Source: Moraxella equi
Lineage (GTDB): Bacteria; Pseudomonadota; Gammaproteobacteria; Pseudomonadales; Moraxellaceae
NCBI RefSeq assembly: GCF_002027555.1
Contig: NZ_MXAP01000147.1
Span: 1-8,638, forward strand
DNA: 8,638 nucleotides
Reading direction: 5' to 3'
The translations under genes were made by a program, and so were the position numbers. Of the stretch, positions 1 to 5,464 are shown in pieces. Every line of letters begins with the position of its first letter. Position 1 is the stretch's first letter. The notes beneath the pieces are model-generated. The model searched no databases. It was not told where the DNA came from and saw only the letters and a list, made by a program, of their open reading frames with translations.

Positions 1-68
1 TATTTTGGGGTTTGGTGGGTGTATCAATGTTCAACACACCCTAACATTCCTAAAAAATCCGCCCAATA

Positions 69-97
69 AAAAACGCACCGATAAGGGGTGCGTTTTT
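69..97 (-). terminator. Rho-independent terminator after the HU gene
   Basis: An 11-base perfect inverted repeat (69-79 with 87-97) encloses a 7-base loop. The stem is CGCACC/GGTGCG extended by five A:T pairs. Read on the minus strand, it lies about 34 bases after the HU stop codon and ends in a run of T, the classical intrinsic terminator layout. The A/T runs on both sides mean it could also stop transcription arriving on the plus strand from left of the window. Confidence 0.85.
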
Positions 98-130
98 AGC
101 TTAAAAGGCTATAATTTTAAAATGATAAAA

Positions 131-439
131 TCATTTTTTGCCTTTTTTAGCAGCTTTTTTGTCAGCAGGGTTTACCGCGTCTTTTAGACCTTTACCTGCT
201 TTAAAGCCTGGCACTTTGCTGGCAGCGATTTGTAGTGGCTCACCAGTCTTAGGGTTGCGACCTGTGCGGGCAGCACGCTCTTTCACGCTAAAAGTACCAA
301 AACCGACCAATACCACGTCATCACCACGCTCCAAGGCACCTTGCACACTAGAAGTAAAAGCATTAATGGCTTTGGTGGCTTGCTCTTTGGTAAGACCTGC
401 TTCGCTGGCGATAGCGTCTACTAATTCTGATTTATTCAT
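131..439 (-). CDS. hupB: HU-family nucleoid DNA-binding protein
   Basis: This is a small, basic, dimeric nucleoid protein that bends and compacts DNA without strict sequence specificity. The 102-residue product starts [11 protein letters not shown], has the helical dimerisation part to about residue 45, then the family signature [19 protein letters not shown]. The arm residues RNPKTGEPL, with the intercalating proline, follow. The usual HU length is about 90 residues; here a Lys/Ala-rich tail of about 12 residues ([12 protein letters not shown]) is added, which should increase DNA contacts. GAGG at 447-450 lies 7 bases before the ATG and supports this start. The gene stands alone, with its own terminator and a divergent neighbour. 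The choice of hupB over hupA is by general resemblance only; IHF subunits are less likely given the MNKSEL start. Confidence 0.95.
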   Translation of the reverse strand: MNKSELVDAIASEAGLTKEQATKAINAFTSSVQGALERGDDVVLVGFGTFSVKERAARTGRNPKTGEPLQIAASKVPGFKAGKGLKDAVNPADKKAAKKGKK

Positions 440-576
440 GATTTATCCTCATGTTGTGTTGATGATAAGAATGTGAAATGAATTTACATTTGCTAAGTCT
501 TGCAATAGCAATAAAGTCAGCAAAAGCAAATCTAAGCCTACAACACATACTGCATGCTTGGGCTTATTTTGAGTGC

Positions 577-605
577 ATTGTATAAGGGTATTGCCCATTT
601 TACAA
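577..605 (-). promoter_or_regulatory. Candidate sigma70 promoter for the HU gene
   Basis: Read on the minus strand, TTGTAA (605-600) is separated by 17 bases from TACAAT (582-577). Both hexamers match four or five of the consensus bases, and the spacing is ideal. Transcription would start near 570, giving a leader of roughly 130 bases before the HU start. Other A/T-rich hexamers exist closer to the gene but pair less well. This is a pattern match only. Confidence 0.35.
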
Positions 606-729
606 GGGGTATGGCAAAATATTTTTATCTTTTTTACAAAAATACCCCATCAAAGGCGTGATATTTACGATAAAAGCTTACTTTTATCCTTTTTTACCAA
701 AAAATCACGCATTGGTTACATTAAGGTGG

Positions 730-758
730 TTTACTTTTTTTGGATATCATTTTATCAT
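730..758 (+). promoter_or_regulatory. Candidate sigma70 promoter for the 789 gene
   Basis: TTTACT (730-735) and TATCAT (753-758) are separated by exactly 17 bases, in an A/T-rich context 30 bases upstream of the start codon. Transcription would begin near 765. Both hexamers are imperfect, so this is a weak pattern match. Confidence 0.35.
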
Positions 759-788
759 TAGCATTATTTTTTAATCAGATAATCACGC

Positions 789-1481
789 ATGACCGACCCA
801 CAGCCGACTCACAACACCAAACCCAGTAATCCACAACCAACCTATCGCACCGATGATGGCGGTGTCTCTCGTGGGTTGTTAAATGTTCTATTGGTGTTTT
901 TAGAATCAGCCATCACTCTAATTCTCCGCTTTGACCCCAAATTGCGACAGCTTGCCTACCCACTTGCCGAGCGTGGTACGGTGGTCTGCATTCGTACCTA
1001 CCTGCCTCACGTGCAGTTTTATGCCACGTTTGGCTATCGCGGGGTGCTACTTGATGACCGCCTGCCCAATGATAAAACCACGCCCGACATGACGGTAAAC
1101 GCTTACAGTTTTCAGCTCATCAATGCCATTACCACGCATAGCAGTAGCAGTGTTGAGTCGCTACAAATTCGTGGCAGTCATGAAGATGTGCATGACTTTA
1201 AGGCATTTTTGGTGCAGTTGGGCGTGGGCGGTGTCATTCAAAATCTACTGGGCAAAGTCAAAGGCAAACCTACCCCCACCCCCGAACAAAAAGCCGAAAA
1301 ACAAGAAAACTACAAAGCCAAAATCGCCGAGCAGTCTGCTCGCATTGATGAGCTAACGATACATAATCACAAGCTAAATACTGCTCTCATCGAACTACAA
1401 GGCAAACAAAAAAGCACCTTTATCGCCCTTGTTGTCGTGGGCATCATCGCACTGGTTGCCATCATCATGAACTTTGTTTGA
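789..1481 (+). CDS. Tail-anchored protein with UbiJ/SCP2-like domain
   Basis: I do not recognise a named gene. The 230-residue product has four visible parts: a polar, Pro/Gln/Asn-rich N-terminus (1-25); a globular region (about 28-155); a charged helix likely to form a coiled coil (about 166-207); and a hydrophobic C-terminal segment (TFIALVVVGIIALVAIIMNF, 210-229) that ends the protein, as in tail-anchored membrane proteins. The globular part follows the order seen in UbiJ-type SCP2 domains. A leucine-rich first helix and a DPKL motif (49-52) come first, then a Val-rich strand pair (64-88) and a DMTVNAYSF strand-helix (100-108). LQIRGSHEDVHDFKAFL (125-141) resembles the UbiJ LEVQGDIQVVQNF segment. 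UbiJ binds lipid in the ubiquinone-synthesis complex, so isoprenoid or fatty-acid binding at the inner membrane is a guess. No clear Shine-Dalgarno sequence precedes the ATG, and no better start is visible. A terminator follows at once, so the gene is monocistronic. Confidence 0.8.
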   Translation: MTDPQPTHNTKPSNPQPTYRTDDGGVSRGLLNVLLVFLESAITLILRFDPKLRQLAYPLAERGTVVCIRTYLPHVQFYATFGYRGVLLDDRLPNDKTTPDMTVNAYSFQLINAITTHSSSSVESLQIRGSHEDVHDFKAFLVQLGVGGVIQNLLGKVKGKPTPTPEQKAEKQENYKAKIAEQSARIDELTIHNHKLNTALIELQGKQKSTFIALVVVGIIALVAIIMNFV

Positions 1482-1496
1482 TTATTTTTTACGCAT

Positions 1497-1521
1497 AAAA
1501 AGGCGACCTTTCCGCCTTTTT
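1497..1521 (+). terminator. Rho-independent terminator after the 789 gene
   Basis: AAAAAGGCG (1497-1505) pairs with CGCCTTTTT (1513-1521) around a 7-base loop, 16 bases after the stop codon of the 789 gene. The stem ends in a T run on the plus strand and is equally A/T-flanked on the minus strand, so it can work in both directions. Confidence 0.85.
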
Positions 1522-1565
1522 ATTGATTTTATTGGTTATTTATTTTATTGGCTTGATTTTTTGCC

Positions 1566-1694
1566 CTAACGCCAAATATCAATTCCTACTCCTTTAGTCG
1601 GATTGCAAACCACATCTGCCATGCTATGATAACTCTCAATATTTAGTTTCAGTTTAATTTGGGCTATATCTGACAGGCAATTCAAAAGATAAAT
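1566..1694 (-). pseudogene. Possible C-terminal remnant of a lost minus-strand gene
   Basis: A minus-strand frame is open for 42 codons, bounded upstream by TAA and closed by TAG at 1568-1566. It ends in a protein-like stretch, ESYHSMADVVCNPTKGVGID, followed by IWR. An internal ATG could start only an 18-residue peptide, and no good ribosome-binding site precedes it. The frame runs towards the bidirectional terminator at 1497-1521, as a real gene end would. I do not recognise the family, and chance cannot be excluded at this length. Confidence 0.2.
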
Positions 1695-1743
1695 TTATGA
1701 TGAATTTTATCAATGGCAAAAATCAATTACTTTGATAAAAAAT

Positions 1744-1768
1744 AATCTTGACTGGATTACTAGGAATT
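1744..1768 (+). promoter_or_regulatory. Candidate IscR type 1 operator
   Basis: The stretch containing CTTGACT...TTACTAGG overlaps the -35 hexamer and spacer. It resembles the type 1 sites at the E. coli iscR promoter, which have a TTGAC half and a TACTcGG half at the same spacing. The GACT core and several flanking purine and pyrimidine positions fit the published type 1 consensus, but the outer positions are poor. Holo-IscR bound here would block RNA polymerase, giving the usual negative autoregulation. The placement argues for function more than the exact base match does. Confidence 0.6.
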
Positions 1769-1776
1769 ATTATAAT
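1748..1776 (+). promoter_or_regulatory. iscR (isc operon) promoter
   Basis: TTGACT (1748-1753) and a perfect TATAAT (1771-1776) are separated by exactly 17 bases, the strongest sigma70 match in the window. Transcription would start near 1783, giving a leader of about 65 bases before the iscR ATG at 1849. This should drive the whole isc operon. Confidence 0.85.
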
Positions 1777-1797
1777 AGTCACATATTATCTACCCAC

Positions 1798-1831
1798 GCC
1801 TAGCTTAGTTGCCATCAACGTTAGGCTAGGC
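1798..1831 (+). promoter_or_regulatory. Stem-loop in the iscR leader
   Basis: GCCTAGC (1798-1804) pairs perfectly with GCTAGGC (1825-1831), and inside it GTTG (1808-1811) pairs with CAAC (1816-1819) around a CCAT loop. The hairpin lies within the predicted leader and ends 5 bases before GGAA (1837-1840), the iscR ribosome-binding site. No T run follows, so it is not a terminator. It may tune iscR translation or protect the mRNA 5' end. Confidence 0.5.
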
Positions 1832-1848
1832 AATTTGGAAACCCTATT

Positions 1849-2358
1849 ATGCGATTGACAACTCGTGGACGCTATGCAGTAACCGCCCTACTTGATTTGG
1901 CGGTACAAGAAAGTCGCCATCAAGGGGCGGTATCCTTGTCTGACATTGCAAAGCGTCAATCCATCTCCATCTCTTATCTTGAACAACTTTTCTCAAAGCT
2001 ACGCAAAAAAGGCTTGGTCAGCAGTACTCGTGGGGCATCTGGCGGTTATCATCTTGCCAAACCCTTAGACGAGATTGACATCATGAGCATCATCACCGCC
2101 GTCGATGAGTCCATTAACGCCATGCAGTGCGGTGGCAAGGGTGACTGCCGAGATGGCGAGATGTGCCTAACGCACGACCTGTGGCACAACTTATCAAGCC
2201 ACATCGAAGCCTATCTAAGCAATGTTACCCTAGCCCAACTTTTAGAATCCAAGCACACAGGGTACATCGCCGACCGCCAACAACAAAAAATGGTTGGCGA
2301 GAAAAACGACAAAACCAATTCAATCAATACAATTAACTTAGGGGTTAATCCAGCATGA
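1849..2358 (+). CDS. iscR: Iron-sulfur cluster regulator IscR
   Basis: IscR is an Rrf2-family winged-helix transcription factor that carries a [2Fe-2S] cluster and represses the isc operon when clusters are plentiful. The 169-residue product begins [18 protein letters not shown], has the helix-turn-helix and recognition helix (about 28-53) and the wing [12 protein letters not shown] (61-72). The cluster ligands are Cys94, Cys100, Cys106 and His109, matching the C-x5-C-x5-C-x2-H spacing of E. coli IscR. The C-terminal tail (about 135-169) is polar and somewhat different from the E. coli protein, but the overall length is ordinary. GGAA at 1837-1840 lies 8 bases before the ATG. The stop codon overlaps the iscS start as ATGA (2355-2358), which suggests translational coupling. 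An operator-like sequence at its own promoter fits autoregulation. Confidence 0.97.
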   Translation: MRLTTRGRYAVTALLDLAVQESRHQGAVSLSDIAKRQSISISYLEQLFSKLRKKGLVSSTRGASGGYHLAKPLDEIDIMSIITAVDESINAMQCGGKGDCRDGEMCLTHDLWHNLSSHIEAYLSNVTLAQLLESKHTGYIADRQQQKMVGEKNDKTNSINTINLGVNPA

Positions 2359-3578
2359 GCCAGTCATCACTTATTTATTTAGATTATGCCGCCACCACGC
2401 CAGTCGCCCAAGAAGTCGCCGACAAAATGGTCAAATACATGACCTTTGACGGGATTTTTGGTAACCCTGCCAGTCGCTCGCACGGCTTTGGTTGGCAAGC
2501 CGAAGAAGCGGTAGAAAATGCCCGTTTGCAGATTGCCGAGACAGTCGGTGCCGACAGCCGTGAGATTGTGTTTACCAGTGGGGCAACCGAGTCGGACAAC
2601 TTAGCCCTAAAAGGCGTGGCTCATTTTTATCATCAAAAAGGCAAACACATCATCACATCAAAGATTGAACACAAAGCAATCCTAGACACCTGCCGTCAAT
2701 TAGAAGAAGAAGGTTTTGAAGTTACCTATCTTATCCCCCAAGAAGCCACAGGGATTATCACGCCCGAGCAGGTAGAAGAAGCCATTCGTCCCGATACGAT
2801 TTTGGTCAGCCTTATGGCGGTAAACAACGAGCTTGGTACGGTAACTGACATTGCCAAAATTGGTGAGATTACCCGTGCTAAGGGTGTATTGTTCCATGTG
2901 GACGCTGCTCAAGCCGTTGGCAAAATCAAGATTAACCTAGAAGAGCTAAAAGTGGATTTGATGAGCTTTTCAGGACACAAAATCTACGGTCCTAAGGGGA
3001 TTGGTGCATTATACGTTCGCCGTAAGCCCCGTGTGCGTATCAAAGCCGAACAGCACGGCGGTGGACACGAGCGAGGCATGCGTTCTGGTACGCTTGCCAC
3101 GCATCAAATCGTGGGTATGGGCGAGGCGTTTGCTTTGTCGGTTGCTCGTTTTGACGAAGACCACGTCCACATCACTCGTCTGCGTGATAAGCTGTGGAAT
3201 GGCTTGCAAGGCATTGAAGAGATTTATTTGAACGGCAGTTTTGAGCATGGCATTCCCAATATCCTAAACGTGAGCTTTAACTTCATCGAAGGCGAGAGTC
3301 TAATGATGAGCCTAAAAGATTTGGCGGTGTCGTCTGGTTCGGCGTGTACGTCAGCAACCTTAGAGCCGTCTTATGTCTTGCGTGCCATTGGTCGCCCCGA
3401 TGAGCTGGCTCACTCGTCCATTCGTTTTAGTATCGGTCGCTATACTACCGATGAAGACATTGACCGTGTGCTTGCCCAAATCACCGATGCGGTAAACAAA
3501 CTTCGTGAGCTGTCGCCCCTATGGGATATGTTTAAAGAAGGGGTGGATTTTAGTAAGGTTGAGTGGCAAGAGCATTAA
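2355..3578 (+). CDS. iscS: Cysteine desulfurase IscS
   Basis: IscS is a PLP-dependent class V aminotransferase-fold enzyme that converts cysteine to alanine and carries the sulfur as a persulfide for IscU and other acceptors. In the 407-residue product, YLDYAATTP lies near the N-terminus, His106 in the SKIEHKAI segment stacks on PLP, and HVDAAQA (181-187) holds the PLP-binding Asp. Lys209 in [12 protein letters not shown] forms the Schiff base, and Cys331 in SSGSACTSA is the persulfide cysteine on the mobile loop. The C-terminus, ending EWQEH, is close to the E. coli end that docks IscU, and the length is within a few residues of E. coli IscS. AGGGG (2340-2344) inside the end of iscR serves as ribosome-binding site, and the start overlaps the iscR stop by four bases. 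A 131-base gap with two hairpins follows before iscU. Confidence 0.98.
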   Translation: MSQSSLIYLDYAATTPVAQEVADKMVKYMTFDGIFGNPASRSHGFGWQAEEAVENARLQIAETVGADSREIVFTSGATESDNLALKGVAHFYHQKGKHIITSKIEHKAILDTCRQLEEEGFEVTYLIPQEATGIITPEQVEEAIRPDTILVSLMAVNNELGTVTDIAKIGEITRAKGVLFHVDAAQAVGKIKINLEELKVDLMSFSGHKIYGPKGIGALYVRRKPRVRIKAEQHGGGHERGMRSGTLATHQIVGMGEAFALSVARFDEDHVHITRLRDKLWNGLQGIEEIYLNGSFEHGIPNILNVSFNFIEGESLMMSLKDLAVSSGSACTSATLEPSYVLRAIGRPDELAHSSIRFSIGRYTTDEDIDRVLAQITDAVNKLRELSPLWDMFKEGVDFSKVEWQEH

Positions 3579-3598
3579 TCTTGCTTCAGAAATTGTAA

Positions 3599-3643
3599 GG
3601 TGTGTATGACGCACCAATCAAAACCCATATTTAATTTTGATTG
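3599..3643 (+). promoter_or_regulatory. Two tandem stem-loops between iscS and iscU
   Basis: The iscS-iscU gap is the longest inside the operon. It holds GGTGTGT/ACGCACC (3599-3605 with 3609-3615, one G:T pair, three-base loop). Directly after it, sharing base 3615, comes a perfect nine-base dyad CAATCAAAA/TTTTGATTG (3615-3623 with 3635-3643, 11-base loop). Neither is followed by a proper T run. They look like mRNA processing or stability elements, or a binding site, that could uncouple iscRS from iscU and later genes. The second may equally be a DNA operator. Confidence 0.45.
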
Positions 3644-3709
3644 TTCCAAGCCAATTTTAGTCCTAATTAAAAACGCAAGGCAATCATCCCAAACAAAGAG
3701 AGAAAAACT

Positions 3710-4096
3710 ATGGCATATTCAGACCAAGTCATTGACCATTATGAAAACCCCCGCAATGTGGGTAACCTAGACAAAAACGCCAAAAACGTTGGCACAGGTA
3801 TGGTGGGAGCCCCCGCCTGTGGCGATGTGATGCGTTTACAAATTCAAGTCGGTGATGATGGCATCATCGAAGACGCAAAGTTTAAAACTTATGGCTGTGG
3901 CTCGGCAATCGCATCAAGCTCGCTCGTTACCGAATGGCTCAAAGGCAAAACCCTAGACGAAGCCCGTGCCATCAAAAACCTAGACATCGCCAAAGAATTG
4001 GCATTGCCTCCTGTCAAGGTGCATTGCTCGGTACTTGCCGAAGATGCGATTAAGGCGGCGATTGATGATTATCAAGCCAAAGTAGCGGCGGCTTAA
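3710..4096 (+). CDS. iscU: Iron-sulfur cluster scaffold IscU
   Basis: IscU is the scaffold on which [2Fe-2S] clusters are built from IscS sulfur, iron and Fdx electrons, then released by HscA/HscB. The 128-residue product matches the E. coli protein in length and numbering. The ligands Cys37, Cys63 and Cys106 are present, as are Asp39, which tunes cluster stability, and His105. The HscA-recognition motif LPPVK is at 99-103, just before the third cysteine. The N-terminal MAYSDQVIDHYENPRNVG is typical. A purine-rich AAGAGAG (3696-3702) precedes the ATG. The stop codon is followed by seven T, then eight G, then a RidA-family gene instead of iscA, which is the usual next gene. Confidence 0.98.
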   Translation: MAYSDQVIDHYENPRNVGNLDKNAKNVGTGMVGAPACGDVMRLQIQVGDDGIIEDAKFKTYGCGSAIASSSLVTEWLKGKTLDEARAIKNLDIAKELALPPVKVHCSVLAEDAIKAAIDDYQAKVAAA

Positions 4097-4103
4097 TTTT
4101 TTT
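4094..4103 (+). repeat. Left copy of TAATTTTTTT flanking the RidA gene
   Basis: The stop codon of iscU plus seven T. The same ten bases recur at 4501-4510, immediately after the last sense codon of the RidA gene. Recombination between the copies would delete 407 bases and join iscU directly to the iscA leader. The word is low-complexity, so the match may be chance. Confidence 0.5.
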
Positions 4104-4111
4104 GGGGGGGG
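4104..4111 (+). repeat. Run of eight G in the RidA ribosome-binding region
   Basis: Eight consecutive G follow the seven T after iscU and end two bases before the RidA ATG at 4114. The tract must supply the anti-Shine-Dalgarno pairing for this gene, since no other purine-rich motif is near. Poly-G tracts of this length are prone to slipped-strand changes, and they control surface-protein genes in Moraxella and Neisseria. Confidence 0.75.
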
Positions 4112-4113
4112 AC

Positions 4114-4503
4114 ATGGTTATTGAAAATTATACACCTGATGATTTGTTTAAGCCAATCGGTGCATATAGTCATTTTAGTAAAGCAGGAAATATCATTCAT
4201 ATTTCTGGAACGCCCGCTGTTAATCCGCAGACTGGCTTAATTGAAACTGACAATGCTTATGACCAAGCAAAACAAATTTTGTTGAATTTTCAAACCATGC
4301 TAAAATCCGCCAATGCTGATTTAAAAAATATTTTACATATCCATGTTTTTTTAAAAAATGTTGATGATTTTCAAGAAATGAATCGTGGATATATGGAATT
4401 TTTTGACGGCAATTTTCCTGCAAGAACCGTCATTGTTGTTGCTGATTTGCCCAAGCAGGGTGCATTAATGACGATGAATGCAATGGCGGTTGTAAGCGAA
4501 TAA
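4114..4503 (+). CDS. RidA/YjgF-family protein inserted in the isc operon
   Basis: RidA (YjgF/YER057c/UK114) proteins are small trimers that hydrolyse reactive enamines and imines such as 2-aminoacrylate and so protect PLP enzymes. From the ATG at 4114 the product is 129 residues, the usual length. It shows the IGAYSH segment (15-20), HISGTPAVNPQTG (29-41), and FPARTVIVVADLP (101-113) with the substrate-binding arginine at 104. The acidic pair in the last strand of E. coli RidA (IEIEAIA, including Glu120) is replaced here by MTMNAMA, giving Thr120 and Asn122. The enzyme activity is therefore uncertain, and it may be another Rid subgroup. An in-frame TTG at 4102 would add four residues (MGGD) encoded by the G tract; I prefer the ATG. 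GC is about 35% over 4141-4500 against about 49% over 3721-3960 of iscU, which suggests transfer. It is co-directional, with only 17 and 37 bases to its neighbours, so it is probably co-transcribed. Confidence 0.92.
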   Translation: MVIENYTPDDLFKPIGAYSHFSKAGNIIHISGTPAVNPQTGLIETDNAYDQAKQILLNFQTMLKSANADLKNILHIHVFLKNVDDFQEMNRGYMEFFDGNFPARTVIVVADLPKQGALMTMNAMAVVSE

Positions 4504-4510
4504 TTTTTTT
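4501..4510 (+). repeat. Right copy of TAATTTTTTT flanking the RidA gene
   Basis: The stop codon of the RidA gene plus seven T, identical to 4094-4103. Removal of one copy and everything between would leave iscU followed by a 37-base A/T-rich spacer and iscA. Confidence 0.5.
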
Positions 4511-4540
4511 ATTTAATATTTCAATCCATAGGAAAGACTT

Positions 4541-4861
4541 ATGATTACTCTAACAGACCGAGCGATAACGCACGTCAAAGACTTTTTGGCAAATCGTGGA
4601 AGCGGTGTGGGCATTCGTGTCGGCGTACGCACGGCGGGGTGCTCAGGTCTTGCCTATGTGCTTGAATTTGTTGATGAACCAAACGACACCGATGAACGAT
4701 TTGACAATGACGGCGTGGGTGTGTTCGTTGATCCAAAAAGCCTTGTCTATCTGGACGGCTTACAAATGGATTACGTTACCGAAGGGCTAAATTCTGGCTT
4801 TAAATTTACAAACCCCAACCAAACAGGTGAATGCGGTTGTGGCGAATCCTTTACGGTGTAA
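4541..4861 (+). CDS. iscA: A-type iron-sulfur carrier IscA
   Basis: IscA binds iron or an Fe-S cluster and passes it to apo-proteins, mainly for [4Fe-4S] maturation. The 106-residue product is of normal length. The three conserved cysteines are Cys34 in [12 protein letters not shown] and Cys98 and Cys100 in the C-terminal GECGCGESF motif. The N-terminus [11 protein letters not shown] and [12 protein letters not shown] in the centre are typical. AGGAAAG (4530-4536) gives a good ribosome-binding site. The gene returns to the base composition of the rest of the operon after the A/T-rich RidA gene. Only 3 bases separate its stop from hscB. ErpA is a close paralogue, but the operon position and the IscA-type sequence favour IscA. 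Confidence 0.96.
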   Translation: MITLTDRAITHVKDFLANRGSGVGIRVGVRTAGCSGLAYVLEFVDEPNDTDERFDNDGVGVFVDPKSLVYLDGLQMDYVTEGLNSGFKFTNPNQTGECGCGESFTV

Positions 4862-4864
4862 CTT

Positions 4865-5407
4865 ATGGCGTTATTAACCAATCATTTTTTTGAATTGTTT
4901 GGGCTACCTGTGGCGTTTGGCATTGACAAATCCGCCCTAAAAGCGACCTTTTTACACCTGCAAAAACAGCACCACCCCGACAATGCCGACAATATCGCCC
5001 AAGCCGAGCAAAATACCGCTTTGATTAACCACGCTTTTGACACCCTAAACCGTGATGACAGCCGTGCAGTCTATTTGCTTGAATTATCAGGCGTGGCACT
5101 TAATTCGGACAAAACCATTGCCGATGAGCCGTTTTTGATGCAGATGATGAGCTATCGCATGGAGTTAGAAGATGCCATTTTTGACAATGATAAACATACA
5201 ATCAGTCAAATTGCCAACAATATCAATACCTTAATGAGCCAAACGGCAGACGACTTTGACAGCGTTTATCAAGCAAAAGACTGGCAAACCGCCCAAATCA
5301 TCGCCCAAAAATTACGCTTTTTGGGTAAATTGCACGATGACATGACGGACGCTCTGTCCAAATCATCAAGCCAAGATGACGGGCAAGATGATGATTTATA
5401 TGTGTGA
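4865..5407 (+). CDS. hscB: Fe-S assembly co-chaperone HscB (J-domain)
   Basis: HscB is a J-type co-chaperone that brings IscU to HscA and stimulates its ATPase. The 180-residue product has an N-terminal J-domain (about 1-75) with the essential HPD tripeptide at 37-39 in KQHHPDNAD. The IscU-binding helical bundle (about 85-165) contains FLMQMMSYRMELEDA, the family's LMxxMxxRExLE-like motif. The C-terminus adds a Ser/Asp-rich tail (KSSSQDDGQDDDLYV) that I do not recall in E. coli HscB, making the protein about 9 residues longer. The ATG lies 3 bases after the iscA stop, with no strong Shine-Dalgarno sequence, so translation is probably coupled to iscA. Confidence 0.95.
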   Translation: MALLTNHFFELFGLPVAFGIDKSALKATFLHLQKQHHPDNADNIAQAEQNTALINHAFDTLNRDDSRAVYLLELSGVALNSDKTIADEPFLMQMMSYRMELEDAIFDNDKHTISQIANNINTLMSQTADDFDSVYQAKDWQTAQIIAQKLRFLGKLHDDMTDALSKSSSQDDGQDDDLYV

Positions 5408-5464
5408 TTTTTTATTATTTTAAAATTCAAAAAACTTAAACAACCCATAAAATGCCATAATACC

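Larger units (their letters stand above)
440..788. other. Divergent intergenic region between HU and the 789 gene
   Basis: These 349 bases hold no convincing gene. They carry the HU ribosome-binding site (447-450), a candidate HU promoter (577-605, minus) and a candidate promoter for the plus-strand gene (730-758). They also hold a cluster of dyads. GATAAAAG/CTTTTATC (669-676 with 681-688) is nested inside GCGTGAT/ATCACGC (656-662 with 704-710). The ten-base word AATCACGCAT occurs at 703-712 and again at 781-790, overlapping the start codon of the next gene. The short open frames here have no coding character. Confidence 0.6.
1482..1848. other. Intergenic region before iscR
   Basis: This 367-base gap contains the bidirectional terminator (1497-1521), a minus-strand stretch that looks like the end of a lost gene (1566-1694), and the iscR control region. 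The control region consists of a strong promoter at 1748-1776, an IscR-box-like sequence over it, and a leader hairpin at 1798-1831. Nothing else was recognised between about 1695 and 1740, which is simply A/T-rich. Confidence 0.6.

Noticed and set aside
138..476. Plus-strand open frame of 112 codons opposite the HU gene
   Set aside because: It is the antisense shadow of a clearly recognised HU gene, with no protein-like motifs and no ribosome-binding site.
669..695. GATAAAAG/CTTTTATC hairpin followed by six T, as a terminator
   Set aside because: The stem is weak and almost entirely A:T, and no plus-strand gene lies upstream for it to terminate. A regulatory dyad is more likely.
3641..3669. 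Possible internal promoter before iscU (TTGTTC-17-TAATTA)
   Set aside because: The -10 hexamer is poor and lies in ordinary A/T-rich sequence, so I do not list it as a feature.
4102..4113. TTG at 4102 as the start of the RidA-family gene
   Set aside because: It would place the G tract inside the coding region and leave no ribosome-binding site. The ATG at 4114 gives the usual family length and uses the G tract as the binding region.
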